Shown here one piece after another: positions 18,896-30,732 of a stretch of 64,000 nt of DNA. The notes beneath the pieces were generated by a model that was not told where the DNA came from, did not search any database, and worked only from the letters and a program-made list of their open reading frames with translations. Position numbers and translations under genes: made by a program. Source of the stretch: Hsuehochloa calcarea (Eukaryota; Streptophyta; Magnoliopsida; Poales; Poaceae); contig CM070594.1 of NCBI GenBank assembly GCA_036346395.1, forward strand, positions 55,165,519 to 55,229,518. The letters run 5' to 3'. Each line of letters starts with the position of its first letter. Position 1 is the stretch's first letter.

Positions 18896-21800
18896 TTACT
18901 CAGAACTTGAGCGGAGTTCTACTAGTGAAGCATAGACTCCATCCTTGATGCGCATCAGGGACTCATGCCTTCCCTTCTCTGCAATTTTGCCTTCCTTGAG
19001 GACTGCAATCATATCAACCCCTTTGATTGTGGAGAGCCAGTGCGCCACGACAATTGTGGTTCTGCTAACCATGACTCGATCCAATGCATCTTGAACGATG
19101 CGCTCCGATTCCGCATCCAGGGCGCTGGTTGCCTCATCAAGTAGTAGTATCTTAGGGTCCTTTATAATGGCCCTTGCGATAGCTATGCGCTGTTTCTGTC
19201 CACCAGATAGTTGCACCCCTTTCTCGCCGACCACAGTGTCGTATCCTCGTGGCAAGCTTGATATGAACTCATGAGCATTTGCTGCCTTGGCCACAGCTAT
19301 GACCTCTTCTTCTGTTACCTCTCCGTGTTTCCCGTATGTTATGTTTGCACGGATTGTGTCGTTGAAAAGCACTGGCTCCTGGCCTACCAGCCCCATCTGA
19401 TCCCTTAACCAGCTAACTTTTAAGCTCTTAATTCCGACTCCATCAAGTGAGATTCTACCAGAATCAGGATCGTAGAAACGCTCCAATAAAGCAATTATTG
19501 TTGACTTGCCACTACCGCTCTCTCCAACAAGTGCTATGGTCTGTGGAAAAGGAAGGAAAAGGTTGCATCACAACTTTTCCAGTGCTTTGGAATGATCAGA
19601 TGTGAAATAAAGCAACTGAAGGTTGCATATATGATATCACTGGAACTAGTTAGGTCAGATATATTTTTGAAGTAAGCGTTCTTGGTTTTTTGTCAACAGG
19701 TTGCAATTCATGTTAATTTTGCTCATGGAAAAAAAATTGTTGCAAGAAAACAATAAAAAAGAGGGCAAATATTTGCAAGTTTAATGATACCTTTCTGGAA
19801 GGAATGTGCAAGGTAAAATCACTGAATATTTGAACATCAGGGCGTAATGGGTACTTGAAACTGACATTACTGAAATCAATGTTGCCGGTGACGTTTTCCA
19901 ATGTCATGCCCTCATCACTACTGGAGTCAATTTTGGACTTCCGATCTAGAATACTGAAAATGGAAACAGCAGAATCCCTTGCCTTTGTTGCATCTGAAGC
20001 CAATGCACTTGCCTGTGAAACCCCAGCAGCTGCCAAAGCTAAAGCAAAGAAAACCTGAAAAGTATCCAATCAATTTGTAAATGATTGATAAAAATTAATA
20101 TTCATACATGAATGATAGCTTGAAGTGGTTAAGGAGTTCTTACTTTAAAAACATCTGGAAAAGTAGTTTTTCCCTGGCGTACAAACTGCGCACCAACATA
20201 GAAACAAAGACCATATGTGAGATATAACATCAAGAATGAGAAACCAAAACCAAGTCCTCCAACAATTCCACTTCGAATTCCCTGTTTTCTTAAAGCTTCA
20301 CATTTCTTGTTGTATGTTGTGACCACTCTTTTCTCTGCACAGAAAGATGCTACAGTTCTAATACTACCAACAGCATCAGTTGCAACTTGACTTGCATCTT
20401 CATACATCTCCTGCATAATAAGACGACATTATCATGATAAGATCGAAGGGTCATTAGAATAGCTCATTCTCAATAAAACAGGGGATACTTTTTATAGGTG
20501 TTATGTGTCACCTTAGCTTCTTCACTAAACCCCTTCAAGAACTTCACTTGAGCATAACCCTGTGCACCCACTAAAGGGATAACACATGTGATGATCAGTG
20601 CAAGCCTCCAGTCTGCCGTAAAAGCTATGACAAAGCCAGTGATTAGTGTAGCAGCAGACTGCACTATAAGGGCCAGGTTATCTCCTACTAATCGCCGGAT
20701 ATTTAACGCATCAACTGAGAGCCTTGTGCCAAGTGCCCCACTGTAAGTGATAAAGCGGACTCTTAGTATTGGTGTAAATCTAAATATGTTTAGAAACGAT
20801 AAAATAATTAAAATCATTTGATTATCATACCTGGAATTTGAGGGTTTATCAAACCAAGCAACTTCTTGATGCACAATTCTTTGAAATGACAGAGTACGAA
20901 CACGCTTTATTAGCTTGCCGCCAGCAATTCCAAATAAAAAATATTCTGCTGGGAGTGAAATCAAACAAGCAATCCCCAGAACAACAGATATCAATGCCCA
21001 AAAGCTAGAATCTTTTCGCAGCTTATCTGGTGGTTCATAGAATGATTTTATAACACCAGACATTAATATACTGAACAATGGAAATATGACTCCATGCACT
21101 GATGCTGCTATAGAGCCTAGCAGAAGAAATGGCACCTCTGGCCTGTTAAGATTAAAAAGTCGTCCAATGGGTGCTTTCTTAAGGGCCTCACCATCGGGGA
21201 GCTCGTCCTTTCTCTGTCCACCTGTGATTGTATCCTCATGCAACTCAACAGATAATCCTAAGTGGTTCTTGCAGGAATATCTGTTGCTATTGCCAAAAGA
21301 ATCTTTAGTTGTTGACCGTCTAAGTGACAAACTAGTGCTTTTTGATCTGGAATCTTGCGCTCCAGAATCTGTTATGTCACGCCTTTTGTCACAACGAGTT
21401 TCTTGTAGCCTAATAAGCTGGGAGTAAGCCCCATTGGGATCCTTCACCAATGCATCATGAGGACCTGTATATATAGGATATGTTTGTGGGACAAATGAAT
21501 CATCACAGATTGACAATAGAAAGTTGCATGAATGGGAAATAATGTATATTCAAGAGAATCTAACCTTGTTCGACTATTTTCCCTTCACGAACTACTGTTA
21601 TGCAGTCAACATTCCTTACGGTGCTCAAACGATGAGCAACGACGAGTGTGGTTCTTTCTACCATTATCCTATTCAGTGCCTCCTGAACTATCCACTCAGA
21701 TTCCACATCCAGTGCACTTGTTGCTTCGTCTAGCAGAAGGATTTTTGGATCTTTAAGGATGGCTCTTGCGATTGCAATTCTCTGTTTTTGTCCTCCAGAA

Positions 21801-24800
21801 ACCTGAGCACCACGCTGGCCAACCAATGTGTCATAGCCCTGATATGACATGAAAACATTGTTAGCCGATTATTGCATTAACATACACTTAAATTTTAAGA
21901 AGTTTTTGAAGCAGTCAATTTTTATTTCCATACATTCGGTAACTTGTCGATGAAGTTTGCTGCATTTGCAAGCTCAGCTGCTCTCTTGATCTCTTCAAGT
22001 GTCGCGTCTTCTTTACCATATATTATGTTATCTTTAATGGAGGTCATAAAGAGCAGTGGTTCTTGGCTAACAAGACCGATCTTCCCTCTTATCCAATCAA
22101 GCCTCAGATTCTTGATGTTAATTCCATCTATCAAAACTTCACCAGATTGTGGATCATAGAATCTTTCAGCTAGGCTGATGACAGTTGACTTGCCACTTCC
22201 ACTCTCTCCAACTATGGCCATTGTTGTTCCACTGGCTACTTGTAATGACAATCCATCTAATATCAACTGCTCAGGTCTTGCAGGGTAGCGAAAGTACACA
22301 TCCTTTAGTTCAATATCACCCTTGATATCTTCTAAAACCATGCCACTGGTATCATCTGAATCTATCTCCGGTTTCCTCCCAATCGTTTCGAACAATCTGT
22401 ATGCTGCAGATTGACCTTCTGCAATTGCAGAAACGGAGGGTGTCGCAGAACCTAAAGAACTGCCACAAACAAATGGAAAATGCCATGTTCAGGACATGAT
22501 CATACCACATGCAATTTTCAAATTAATTACCGTACTATGGAGGGCTTACAGGCTGTTTATCCGGTGAATTATACTCATGTGTCGGTGTAAATCAACTAGC
22601 AATTTGATTAAGGCTAATGTATTGTAGGTTAAACAGTAATTCAATTCAAACCCATATACATGGCATGAAGATACAGCAGCATAATCTAATGCATATGAGA
22701 TGGAACGTACTTGTATACTTCTAGGTGAATGTTTATTTCCGTCAATATCCGAAAGTAATAACTTTTTTCTTTGCTTTTCAGTTAGTGCAGAACATAAGAG
22801 CACATGCTTTTATAAATTACAAGAACTAATGTTAATCTCACGCATTGACAGCTAACATCATCTATTACTAAATGATAAACACGCAAACAAATTTTTACTC
22901 TTTAAAGGCAATTTCTGACAAAGCACTTTGAAAAGAACATAGACTTCCTTATAGAGGTTACATGCTTAAGGAAAATGGTTGTCTAGATTTTAAAATGATA
23001 TGTAACTCTTTTATGTTTCCCAAGAAGAAGGATCAGGACGTCAAGCAGTCAGAGTCACCTTCGGTTGCACCTATTGTGGTCGTTGATTGGGTACAGGTCT
23101 GAGGACCGAGGGTAGAGTACTCACCATCATCTTGCCGCCAACAAGACTCTTTCCTGTCGAGGTAGCGAGCCTCTGAGGCCTGATCATCCAGGGAGGCGAG
23201 GGATCGCCCTCCAAGCTCGGCCGGGACTCTTCCCGACGAACAAGAAGGCTTTGATATTTAGTGAACCGGTTAGAGACTAATTTTGTTTATTTCTTTGCTT
23301 GATTGATACTGGATACATGGTATCTCTTTTATAGGGAGGACTCGACTTAACCTCTATGAAATAATCTATAAGGAAACTTATTTCTAATAATCTAATCTAA
23401 TAATAACTTGTCTAACTAATAGATAATACCAAATACATAGTAGATATATTTCTAAATAACATATCCCGCCTAATATTTGTGATGCTACAGTAACATGCTA
23501 CTACAGTACCCCACGCGATGTTACAGTGGCACGCGCAGTACCTCGGCTGGATACTGGACCATAACATTACACCCCTCGCGGCGAGGCAACTTGTCCTCGA
23601 GCTACGGTGGTGACCACGGTTGAAGTCCTTTGTGTCCCCATGTTGACGAGAGGATACGATGGCGACGTCACGTCATGCAGACAAGGATCAATGAAGCTCC
23701 AATGGACAACAGTCAAGTTGTTGAGTAAGACTTTCTACTTTTCGTTGTTAGCCTTTAACTTCTTCAAGAGAGATGGTGCGGCACCGGAAGATATGGTGAG
23801 TGGCTCTGATACCAAATGTTGTGGTCGCTGGTTGGGTACGGATCTAAGGACCGAGGGTAGGGCACTCGCCATCGTCTAGCCGCCAGCAGGGCTCTTCCGC
23901 GAGACTCTGATGCCTGATTAGCCAGGGAGGGGAGGGATCGCCCTCCAAGCTCGGTCGGGACTCTTCTTGACGGACAAGGAGGCTCTGATCTTTACCTAAC
24001 CGGTTAGAGATTAACTTTGTTTATTTCTTTGCTTGATTGATAATGGATGCATGATACCAACTTCGGAATAAACTTCTAAACTCTAGTTTCCTTTGAGAAC
24101 TCTTTGTTTAAATCATGAATAGTTATAGATTAGTTTCTATATATTTTCAGATTGCTTGTTAATCAAGTTTGTTAGGGCATTTCTCTTTTTAAAGAGGATA
24201 GACACTTTGCTTTGAGATCAAGAAAATCAGAAAACCCTAACCTACCTCTCTACCCGGGTGCTTGCCCTGCCTCTGTCGCGCAGCAGTCATAGCCACTGCT
24301 CCTCAGCCGCGCCGTCGAGGTCCAGGACCGCGTCCCGATACTTACCACGACTACCCGCTCCGATCCAATCCACCATCCAATAATTCCGTTTGTGACACCT
24401 TTCATCCAAATAGTTCTTAAATAAATTGAAGGCTTGCTACACTAGACATCACATGTTGTTAATTATCAACAGTGGAGTTCCAAATGTTTGGATTTCAGAA
24501 ACTCACGTTGCACCGATCAACACGGCTGACAAAACAGTGATGATCTTTCCTCCAGTATAACCTTTGTCAATAATTAGCTTTCCACCATACCAGAAGGCTA
24601 GGCCATAGCTGCTAAATAAGATGCAAAGGACAGAGCCCATGCCAAAACCATTGACAAGGCCTTCCTCAATAGCAGTCCTGTATGCCTTTTTTATGAAATT
24701 GTTGTACATTGCCACAGCTTTCTTCTCACCGTTGAAGGACACAACCTGTTAACATGAGATATCTTGCTAACTTATTGCCTGCTATTCAACAAATAATTCA

Positions 24801-26659
24801 CATATTTTGAAATAATTGATATAATATGAACTCACTGTTCGTATAGATCCAATCGCCTGTTCGACAGTATCTCCAGCATCACTGTATGATGTTAGCCTTT
24901 TGCTAGAAACCCTGGTTAGCATCTGCGCAGAAACTGCACCGCTGACAGCAACAAGTGGTAGTGATGTTAGCATGACAAGAGTCAGGAGCCAGCCTTTTGT
25001 GAATGCTATGATAAAACCACCAATAAAGGCAGATGAGAGTTGTAGAAGCTTCCCTGCCTGTAAATGGTAAGTTAAAGAATGCATGAACGTTAGCACCAGC
25101 AACACAAGGTGTGCCTTACTGCCTAGAATGTATGAAATAATACGCTTAGCTAACACATAAACTTATATCTCTAATATATTTTCTAAAAATACAAATAGTG
25201 ACGCCTGCCATTAACTTGTGTCTGCGAGTCTGCACACACTTGTTTCTGCAATGTGATGAAAAATATTGTTTCCTTTATTTAGTACCCAAAGAAGGCATTA
25301 CCTTCTCACCAAGAGCATCTTGAATTAGGACGGTATCGCTAGACATTCTAGAAACTGCTTCACCAGTTGTCATCTCTGTGTCGAAGAATGCAATATCCTG
25401 CCTCAGAACTGATTTCAGGTACAAAGAACGGATGCGGGCTGACTGCCTTTCTCCTGCCATCGTCCAGCATGACACCTCTGGGACAAGTGAAGGTGAGTCT
25501 TCTTACTAGCAGTTGTACCATAAGCATGTGATTCAACTTAACAAATCAGATTTTTTGAAAATTCTGGTTGGTAAATGCAATTGGTACTTCCATAGGATGA
25601 ATGCATGACAATGTTTACTATGCTAGTGTCTCATAGTTGAGATCAGTGCCACTCAGGAATGTCCAAGTTGTAACATGTAGTAAGTAGTAATAACTGCCAA
25701 GCAGGTTGTTCATAATGAATGATTTCTGTTCAAATCACTGTACATTCATGCGAGAACAAATTTGTTTGTCATAGTTCCATGATATTTTTTCTCTCAAAAT
25801 CTTCAAATTGAAGTAATACGCAGTGCTTTGGAATCTAACGAAGAAATAGGTGAAATGAATATTGAGAGAACTGTTTTTAGTTTACCGGCCATACCTGTAA
25901 AAAAAATGGTTTGAAAAAGTTATAAATTTAGAATCTGAATTTGAATTGATGAATAGTTCGGGATGGTAACCGGCCGAAAACAGGTCAAATTCAAAATATG
26001 AGTTTAACTTGGATAATTGAAACCGTCTAGTATAAAACCGGTTGCTGCCGGTAACTAGCCGGTAGGTTAGGGCCCGGTATTTTTCCTGTAACTGGTTTTT
26101 GAATCCTCGATCCCAAGCAGTTGCACATAACTAATTTCCCCTTATAATTCTCTTTATGCATATCATCGTTTGACATCCGTAGTTCCAATCGACCAGCTTG
26201 CGCAAAATTTGGAAACAGAGTGAAATTACACTTACGAAGAAAGGAGGCAACCGCTGTTCCAATGCCCAAATATATGAAGTTCAGAACAACCTGGAGATCG
26301 AAAGAAAGAGGCACGATTCTGACTCTCTGAGTTACGAGTCTATCAATTAAGTCGGCCGTGCGCCGGTTTATTACGATCAGTGCACTCACCTTGGTCACGC
26401 TGCGGAGGACGTTGCGGCTCGTGCTCTCGCCGAAGGAGTCGATGACGCTGCCGAAGAGGACCGTAATGAGGGGCATCAACACGCCGTTGGCCACCGCCCC
26501 CACCGTGCCGACCACCATCAGCAGCGCGTCGACGCGGTCGGCGTACCTGAATATGCCGAACAGCGGCTCCTTCTTGGCCTCCTCCTTCCCCTTCTCCCGG
26601 CCATCGTTTCCTCGCTCGCCGCGGCCTGCTGCTCCAGCTCGACTAGTTGTTTCGTCCAT
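18896..26659 (-). CDS. Full-length ABCB (P-glycoprotein/MDR-type) transporter, 12 exons
   Basis: Membrane ATP-driven transporter, 1,266 aa. Exons (5' to 3', minus strand): 26659-26390, 26290-26236, 25477-25302, 25057-24836, 24745-24507, 22459-21934, 21838-21565, 21464-20831, 20740-20512, 20410-20144, 20054-19791, 19540-18896. All introns are GT-AG, and phases join into one open frame. The fold is TMD1 (about 50-320), NBD1 (Walker A GESGSGKST 405-413, VSGGQ 509-513, Walker B LLLDE to 534, H-loop His565), linker, TMD2 (about 670-980), NBD2 (Walker A 1058-1066, LSGGQ 1163-1167, Walker B to 1188, His1219). Length and order fit a complete plant ABCB of the ABCB4/11/21 type; such proteins move auxin or other amphiphilic compounds at the plasma membrane, but the substrate here is unknown. 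Oddities: Trp545 and Trp1220 replace the usual Arg. The start at 26,659 was preferred because the protein then begins MDETTSRAG, as in the family; an in-frame ATG at 26,785 lies in duplicated sequence. Confidence 0.92.
22460..23074. other. ABCB intron 5, 3' part
   Basis: Intronic AT-rich sequence between exon 6 and the LTR element. No gene seen. Confidence 0.6.
23075..24056 (-). mobile_element. Small TRIM-like LTR retrotransposon in ABCB intron 5
   Basis: Minus orientation. The 3' LTR is 23,075-23,566 (492 bp, TGTGGTCG...CATAACA, so TGTTATGG...CGACCACA on the minus strand). The internal part is only about 250 bp. The primer-binding site is GCTCTGATACCA at 23,803-23,814, whose complement TGGTATCAGAGC pairs with the initiator methionine tRNA end. 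A second, truncated LTR starts at 23,820 and matches the first for about 235 bp. Near the 3' LTR the minus strand reads CTCGAGGACAAGTTGCCTCG, typical of the end of a retroelement pol, but nothing else codes. It is therefore deleted and non-autonomous. It lies in the antisense direction relative to its own transcript only in part: element and ABCB are both on the minus strand. Confidence 0.75.
24057..24506. other. ABCB intron 5, 5' part; possible older LTR piece
   Basis: 24,180-24,400 on the minus strand resembles an LTR or leader (CTTTAAAAAGAGAAATGCC, then GC-rich GGTAGTCGTGG...). No second copy was found. No coding sequence. Confidence 0.35.
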
Positions 26660-26724
26660 TTTGCTGTCTTGCTGATGCGCTCGAATCTTGAGCTGGATGT
26701 ATGGTTTCAGTCCCCGGCGTATTT

Positions 26725-26868
26725 TGACCGTTTGCCTGCGTTGGTGCCTGGAAGCGACCGGGAAGGATAGTGATGGAACATGCATAGACTAGGCGCTGAC
26801 CGTTTGCCTGCGTTGGTGCCTGGAGGCGACCGGGAAGGATAGTGATGGAACATGCATGGACTAGGCGC
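26725..26868 (-). repeat. 72-bp tandem duplication just upstream of the ABCB start
   Basis: The units 26,725-26,796 and 26,797-26,868 both begin TGACCGTTTGCCTGCGTTGG and differ at only about two positions (GAAGCG/GAGGCG, CATAGACT/CATGGACT). They sit 66-210 bp upstream of the chosen ABCB ATG (minus strand), in the presumed 5' UTR or promoter. The high identity suggests a recent event. Confidence 0.85.
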
Positions 26869-27539
26869 GCGGCTCACGTTATATGTGATTATACGGACAC
26901 AGCTAGCTATGCGGACACAGCTTGGACGTACTGTCTGAGTGTTAGCGCCGCAAGCCACGTTGTGCTGTCCGATTTCGCATGATGACACCCTAACATCAAC
27001 AAAATCCGTCGTAACTCTCTCCGATCTCGCCGTTGTCCAAGGCCCGACATCAATAAAATCCTCTATAAACTCCGCATGATCTCCTTGCCCGATCCGACGC
27101 TGCTGCTTCCAACCTTGTAACATCATGCGCCTCTCCCGATAGCAACAAATCCCCCATTCTGTCAGATCTCGCTCGTCAGGCGAGTTCTTCAAACTCGTCC
27201 ACGCGATTCAAAAGATCTTCGCTAAACTCGTCTCAATGTCTCATCTAATCCGTAAACTCGAGTTTCCACCACCAAATCATCCTTTCACGAGGCCTCTGCC
27301 CCTATTGTCGCCGCAGATCCATCCAATCTCGAGTCCCAACAATTTGCTACCGAACGGATGGCGGTCAACACGGTGAGTACCTCCGATGGCAACCATGAAA
27401 CACATCAGGAACTCCCGCTCGTGGACCCTGTTGCAAATCCGTCGGTTGATTTTGGCCATTCGAGCTGCGAGGTCCTGTTACTGGTATGTACTAGCCCTAT
27501 TAGACCTTTGCTAGCATGCCCTTCCCCCCCTCCCGGAAA

Positions 27540-27890
27540 TTTTCGTTGTTGATATTGTACTCATGCAACACTGTTACCATGTGACTTTTTTTAAATTTTA
27601 GCCACTCATTACTCTTTGTGAGTTCTAATGTCATGGAACATTTGGACCTTTTGGAAATAACCTTTGCAAAAAATGTTATGTTTCATAATAATCTGGAACA
27701 AATTGTTGATCATGACAATTTATTTGTGTGGATGCAATATATTATGGTGATGAGTGTAACACGTGGTTATAGTTGCAACATTGTGAACCCATGTCTGCGA
27801 CATACTATGATATTGCATGCAACGCCTTGTAGATGCTAGCGCAACAAAAATTACAAAAATGTTGCAACTTTTTTGTTCAAGTAGATGCAG
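27540..27890 (+). other. MULE 5' non-coding region with TGCAACA words
   Basis: Between the terminal arm and the first transposase exon; contains GTACTCATGCAACACTGT and many ATGCAAC words. It is also present, in complement, at 40,850-41,200 and at 37,600-38,420. Confidence 0.6.
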
Positions 27891-30018
27891 ATCTCGGTGT
27901 TGACCAAGGTGTATCCCAAAAAATTAGAGATGATGATGATTACACTATAGTGGATGCTGGGGGTGAAGAATGTGGTGATCTGGATGAAGATATTGTGTGC
28001 TCTCAATCAATTGTGCCTTATGTTGGGATGATGTTTGACACTCTTGAAGAGACTAAGAAAGTGTACATTGATTATGCATACAAACTTGGTTTCGGCATAA
28101 GGATATTGTGCTCAAGAATCAGCAAGGTGACGAATCAGATCGTTAGGATAGAATTTGAGTGCTTACATATAAGAAAACCGGTAGAAGATGGTGAAAACTC
28201 TGCAAGCAAATAAGGTTCCAAAACATCTGAGAGGCAAGAAAAATGGTGTTTGTGCAGTCAACACTATTGGTGCGAGGAAATGGAACATAATGTCAAAGTT
28301 TGATTGCAAGACACACATGGTAGTAAAGCTGAGGGATGGCAAATGGCAAGTCATTGTTATGCAAGAGGAGCACACCCATCTAGTGGTGAAAAGTGTTGCA
28401 AGGAGAAGGTTCTACAAGTCACACCGCCGCATCTCTTAGGAGGATTTTGAGTTCTTGGAGACTTTGCACCATAGGAACATCTCTACATCGCACATAATGG
28501 CGCTGCTTGGTGACGTGCATGGTGGGATACGTAACCTTACTTTCACGAAGACGAGTGTTTGCAACTTAAGGACAAATATGGGCAAGGGCTTACTTTTCGG
28601 GATATGGTTGTCATCATCGAGTATTTCCAAAAGATGCAAGTTGAGAGCCCCTCATTTTTCTATGCAGTCAGACTGGGTGAAAATCAAGCTATTAGAGCTT
28701 TGTTTTGGGTAGATGAACGAACTAGAGCATTGTACCAGAGTTTCTTGGATTGTGTCTTCTTTGACACAACGCTCATGACTAACTGTTATAATATGTCATT
28801 TGCACCGTTTGTTGGGATAAACAATCACATGCAAACCATCCTATTTGGATGTGCATTTCTCCCTAATGAAGTAACTAAAACATTTGTGTGGTTGTTTGAT
28901 ACCTGGAAACTAGCAATGAATGGGCAACCCTCAATCCGAATAATGATATATCAAGATAGAGCGATGAAAGCAATAATAGCTTAGGTGTTCCCTGATGTCA
29001 CCCACAGATGTTGCAAATAGCACATTACGCAAAAAGCTCGGGAGAAGCTTGCAAGGTTGATCTAACCTAAACATGAATTCTCTAATGATCTGCATACATG
29101 TGTGAATCTGTCTGAAACTGTTGAGGAATTGGAGAGTTCATGGCAAGAGATGTTGCAGAAATACAGCTTCATGACAATCCACGCTTGCAGAACATGTGGA
29201 ACTCGAAGCTCACATGGGCTCCGGATATTTCAGGAAAATTTCTTGCCCTTCACTAGCAAGACTGGCAGATCTGAAGGGTTGAATGCAATATTCAAGAAAC
29301 TCATTCATCCTCAAGACTCGGTTTGGACATTCGTTAATCAGTATGAATACATCATGGATACTATACTCGAAAGAGAACATAGTGATGGCTTCAAAAGGGA
29401 AACAACAAATCCACCAATGTGGTCCAGGTACCTCTTCTTACTAGTTAACACAAGCATCATACTATGTTACATGGCTACAACAATTAAATTGGGAACCCTT
29501 TTTTATAGGTATAATTTGGAGAAAGAAGCATCCAAATTCTACACAAGAAGTGTATTCTACAAGTTCCAGGAGCAATTGATGCAGACATCTTATAGTTGCA
29601 CTATGCTTGAGGGGCACGGTCAAGTATTTGTACTAACTGTGTCAGGTATGAAGTTGTGTAGCTGCAACATGTTTGAGATGGACGGGCTTCTGTGTGCACA
29701 CATCCTAAAGTGATGACATGTCTCAATTTTTAACAAATACCTCAGCAGTACTTGCTGAAAAGATGGTCCGAGCAAGCAACTCAAAAGATACTGGAGCATA
29801 TTTCATGTCAAGCCCCATCCTTTGGAGTACCCGCAACAAACAAGTTAAGGTATAACTCACTATGCAAAAAAATGATAGATATAGCATCTGATGCATGTTT
29901 GAATGAAGATACATACAAAATCATATCAGATGCTATCAGTAGCCTGTCAGTTCTGGTTGCTGCAACAAGTGATCCAGCTAATCCTCAACAAGGTGAGGCA
30001 GAAAACTCTCCTGTTTAG
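27880..30018 (+). pseudogene. FAR1/FHY3-type MULE transposase, left copy (decayed)
   Basis: Domains in order: FAR1 DNA-binding type (VPYVGMMFDTLEETKKVYID, SRISKVTNQIVRIEFEC, then CKTHMVVKLRDGKWQV and EEHTHLVV, 28,015-28,390); MULE transposase core (YGQGLTFRDM; FWVDERTRALYQSFLDCVFF; NCYNMSFAPFVGINNHMQTI, 28,575-28,980); SWIM finger (CSCNMFEMDGLLCAHILK, 29,658-29,712); a tail to 30,018. The first catalytic Asp is kept (FFDTT). An intron of about 80 bp between MWSR and YNLEKEAS (about 29,429-29,508) is shared with the right copy. Lesions: frame change near 28,213, TAG 28,437-28,439, TAG 28,982-28,984, TAG 29,018-29,020 (Trp in the right copy). The C-terminal zinc knuckle of the right copy is missing here. 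Known family role: DDE-type transposase of Mutator-like elements, also the source of FHY3/FAR1 transcription factors. Confidence 0.85.
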
Positions 30019-30732
30019 ACCAATTGGTAGGATAAGGACGTTCGGAGCGAACGATTAGACCCGGACGCTCCTATCCGCCGTCCACGTGCAGTTATCTTAT
30101 ACAACCTATCCCAATACTTGGTGTCTAGACCATTCTGACCGAGCGACCACTTCTGGAGACTTCGCCCAATCAACACAATGAGAAGGAGACAGGGGAAGCG
30201 TCTTGTCCCTGCCATTCGGCGGCGACGACGATCCACAGAGTTGTAGGTGAGTTACCCTCTACCCGCTTGTAGTTAATTGATGTGTAATCAATCGAAGCTA
30301 TGTGATTTATCGCATTTAGGGCTGTTAATGTGGTGCGGTGCTGCGTGGGAGTGATGGGTGGGGAGAGGGGATTTGTAGACGGCTATGATATTAGTCGGCG
30401 AGGTAGACCACATTGTAGGGTTCTAGAGTCAGATAAGGGGGTAGGATGGTAGAAGTCGTGCCCCACCCTCCCCCCACCCGGTGATTTTTTGACGGTGAGG
30501 GAGAATGATTTTTTTTGTTTTCGATGGTTGGTGGATTTTTGTTGCAGGGGTGGCACAGGATCGTGCCCCCTGGGTGATTTTTTCGTTGGCGAGGGGCAAT
30601 GTGTTTTTTTACTTTCGATGGTCATTGGATTTTTTTTGCACCATTGTTTTTGTTCCGGCTGTGCCGATTTGTTTCAACATTGTCCTGATTCTGTTTGCGC
30701 GGTGTTGCATTTTCATAGGCTAGTTCTTCACC
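30019..30732 (+). other. Leader and 5' intron of the Ulp1-like gene
   Basis: Non-coding. A likely 5' UTR donor (TTGTAG|GTGAGT, about 30,246) and acceptor (TTTTCATAG, about 30,719) flank a T/G-rich intron, leaving the ATG at 30,733 near the start of the next exon. No promoter could be fixed. Confidence 0.45.

Noticed and set aside
20470..21516. A single 348-codon minus-strand reading frame as a separate protein
   Set aside because: It runs through ABCB exon 8, intron 8 and exon 9; the splice sites at 20,831 and 20,740 and the family sequence show that 20,741-20,830 is an intron that happens to stay open.
26027..26785. 252-codon frame as the true ABCB N-terminus
   Set aside because: It reads through introns 1 and 2 and starts in the 72-bp duplication; the spliced model from 26,659 matches the family and stays in phase.
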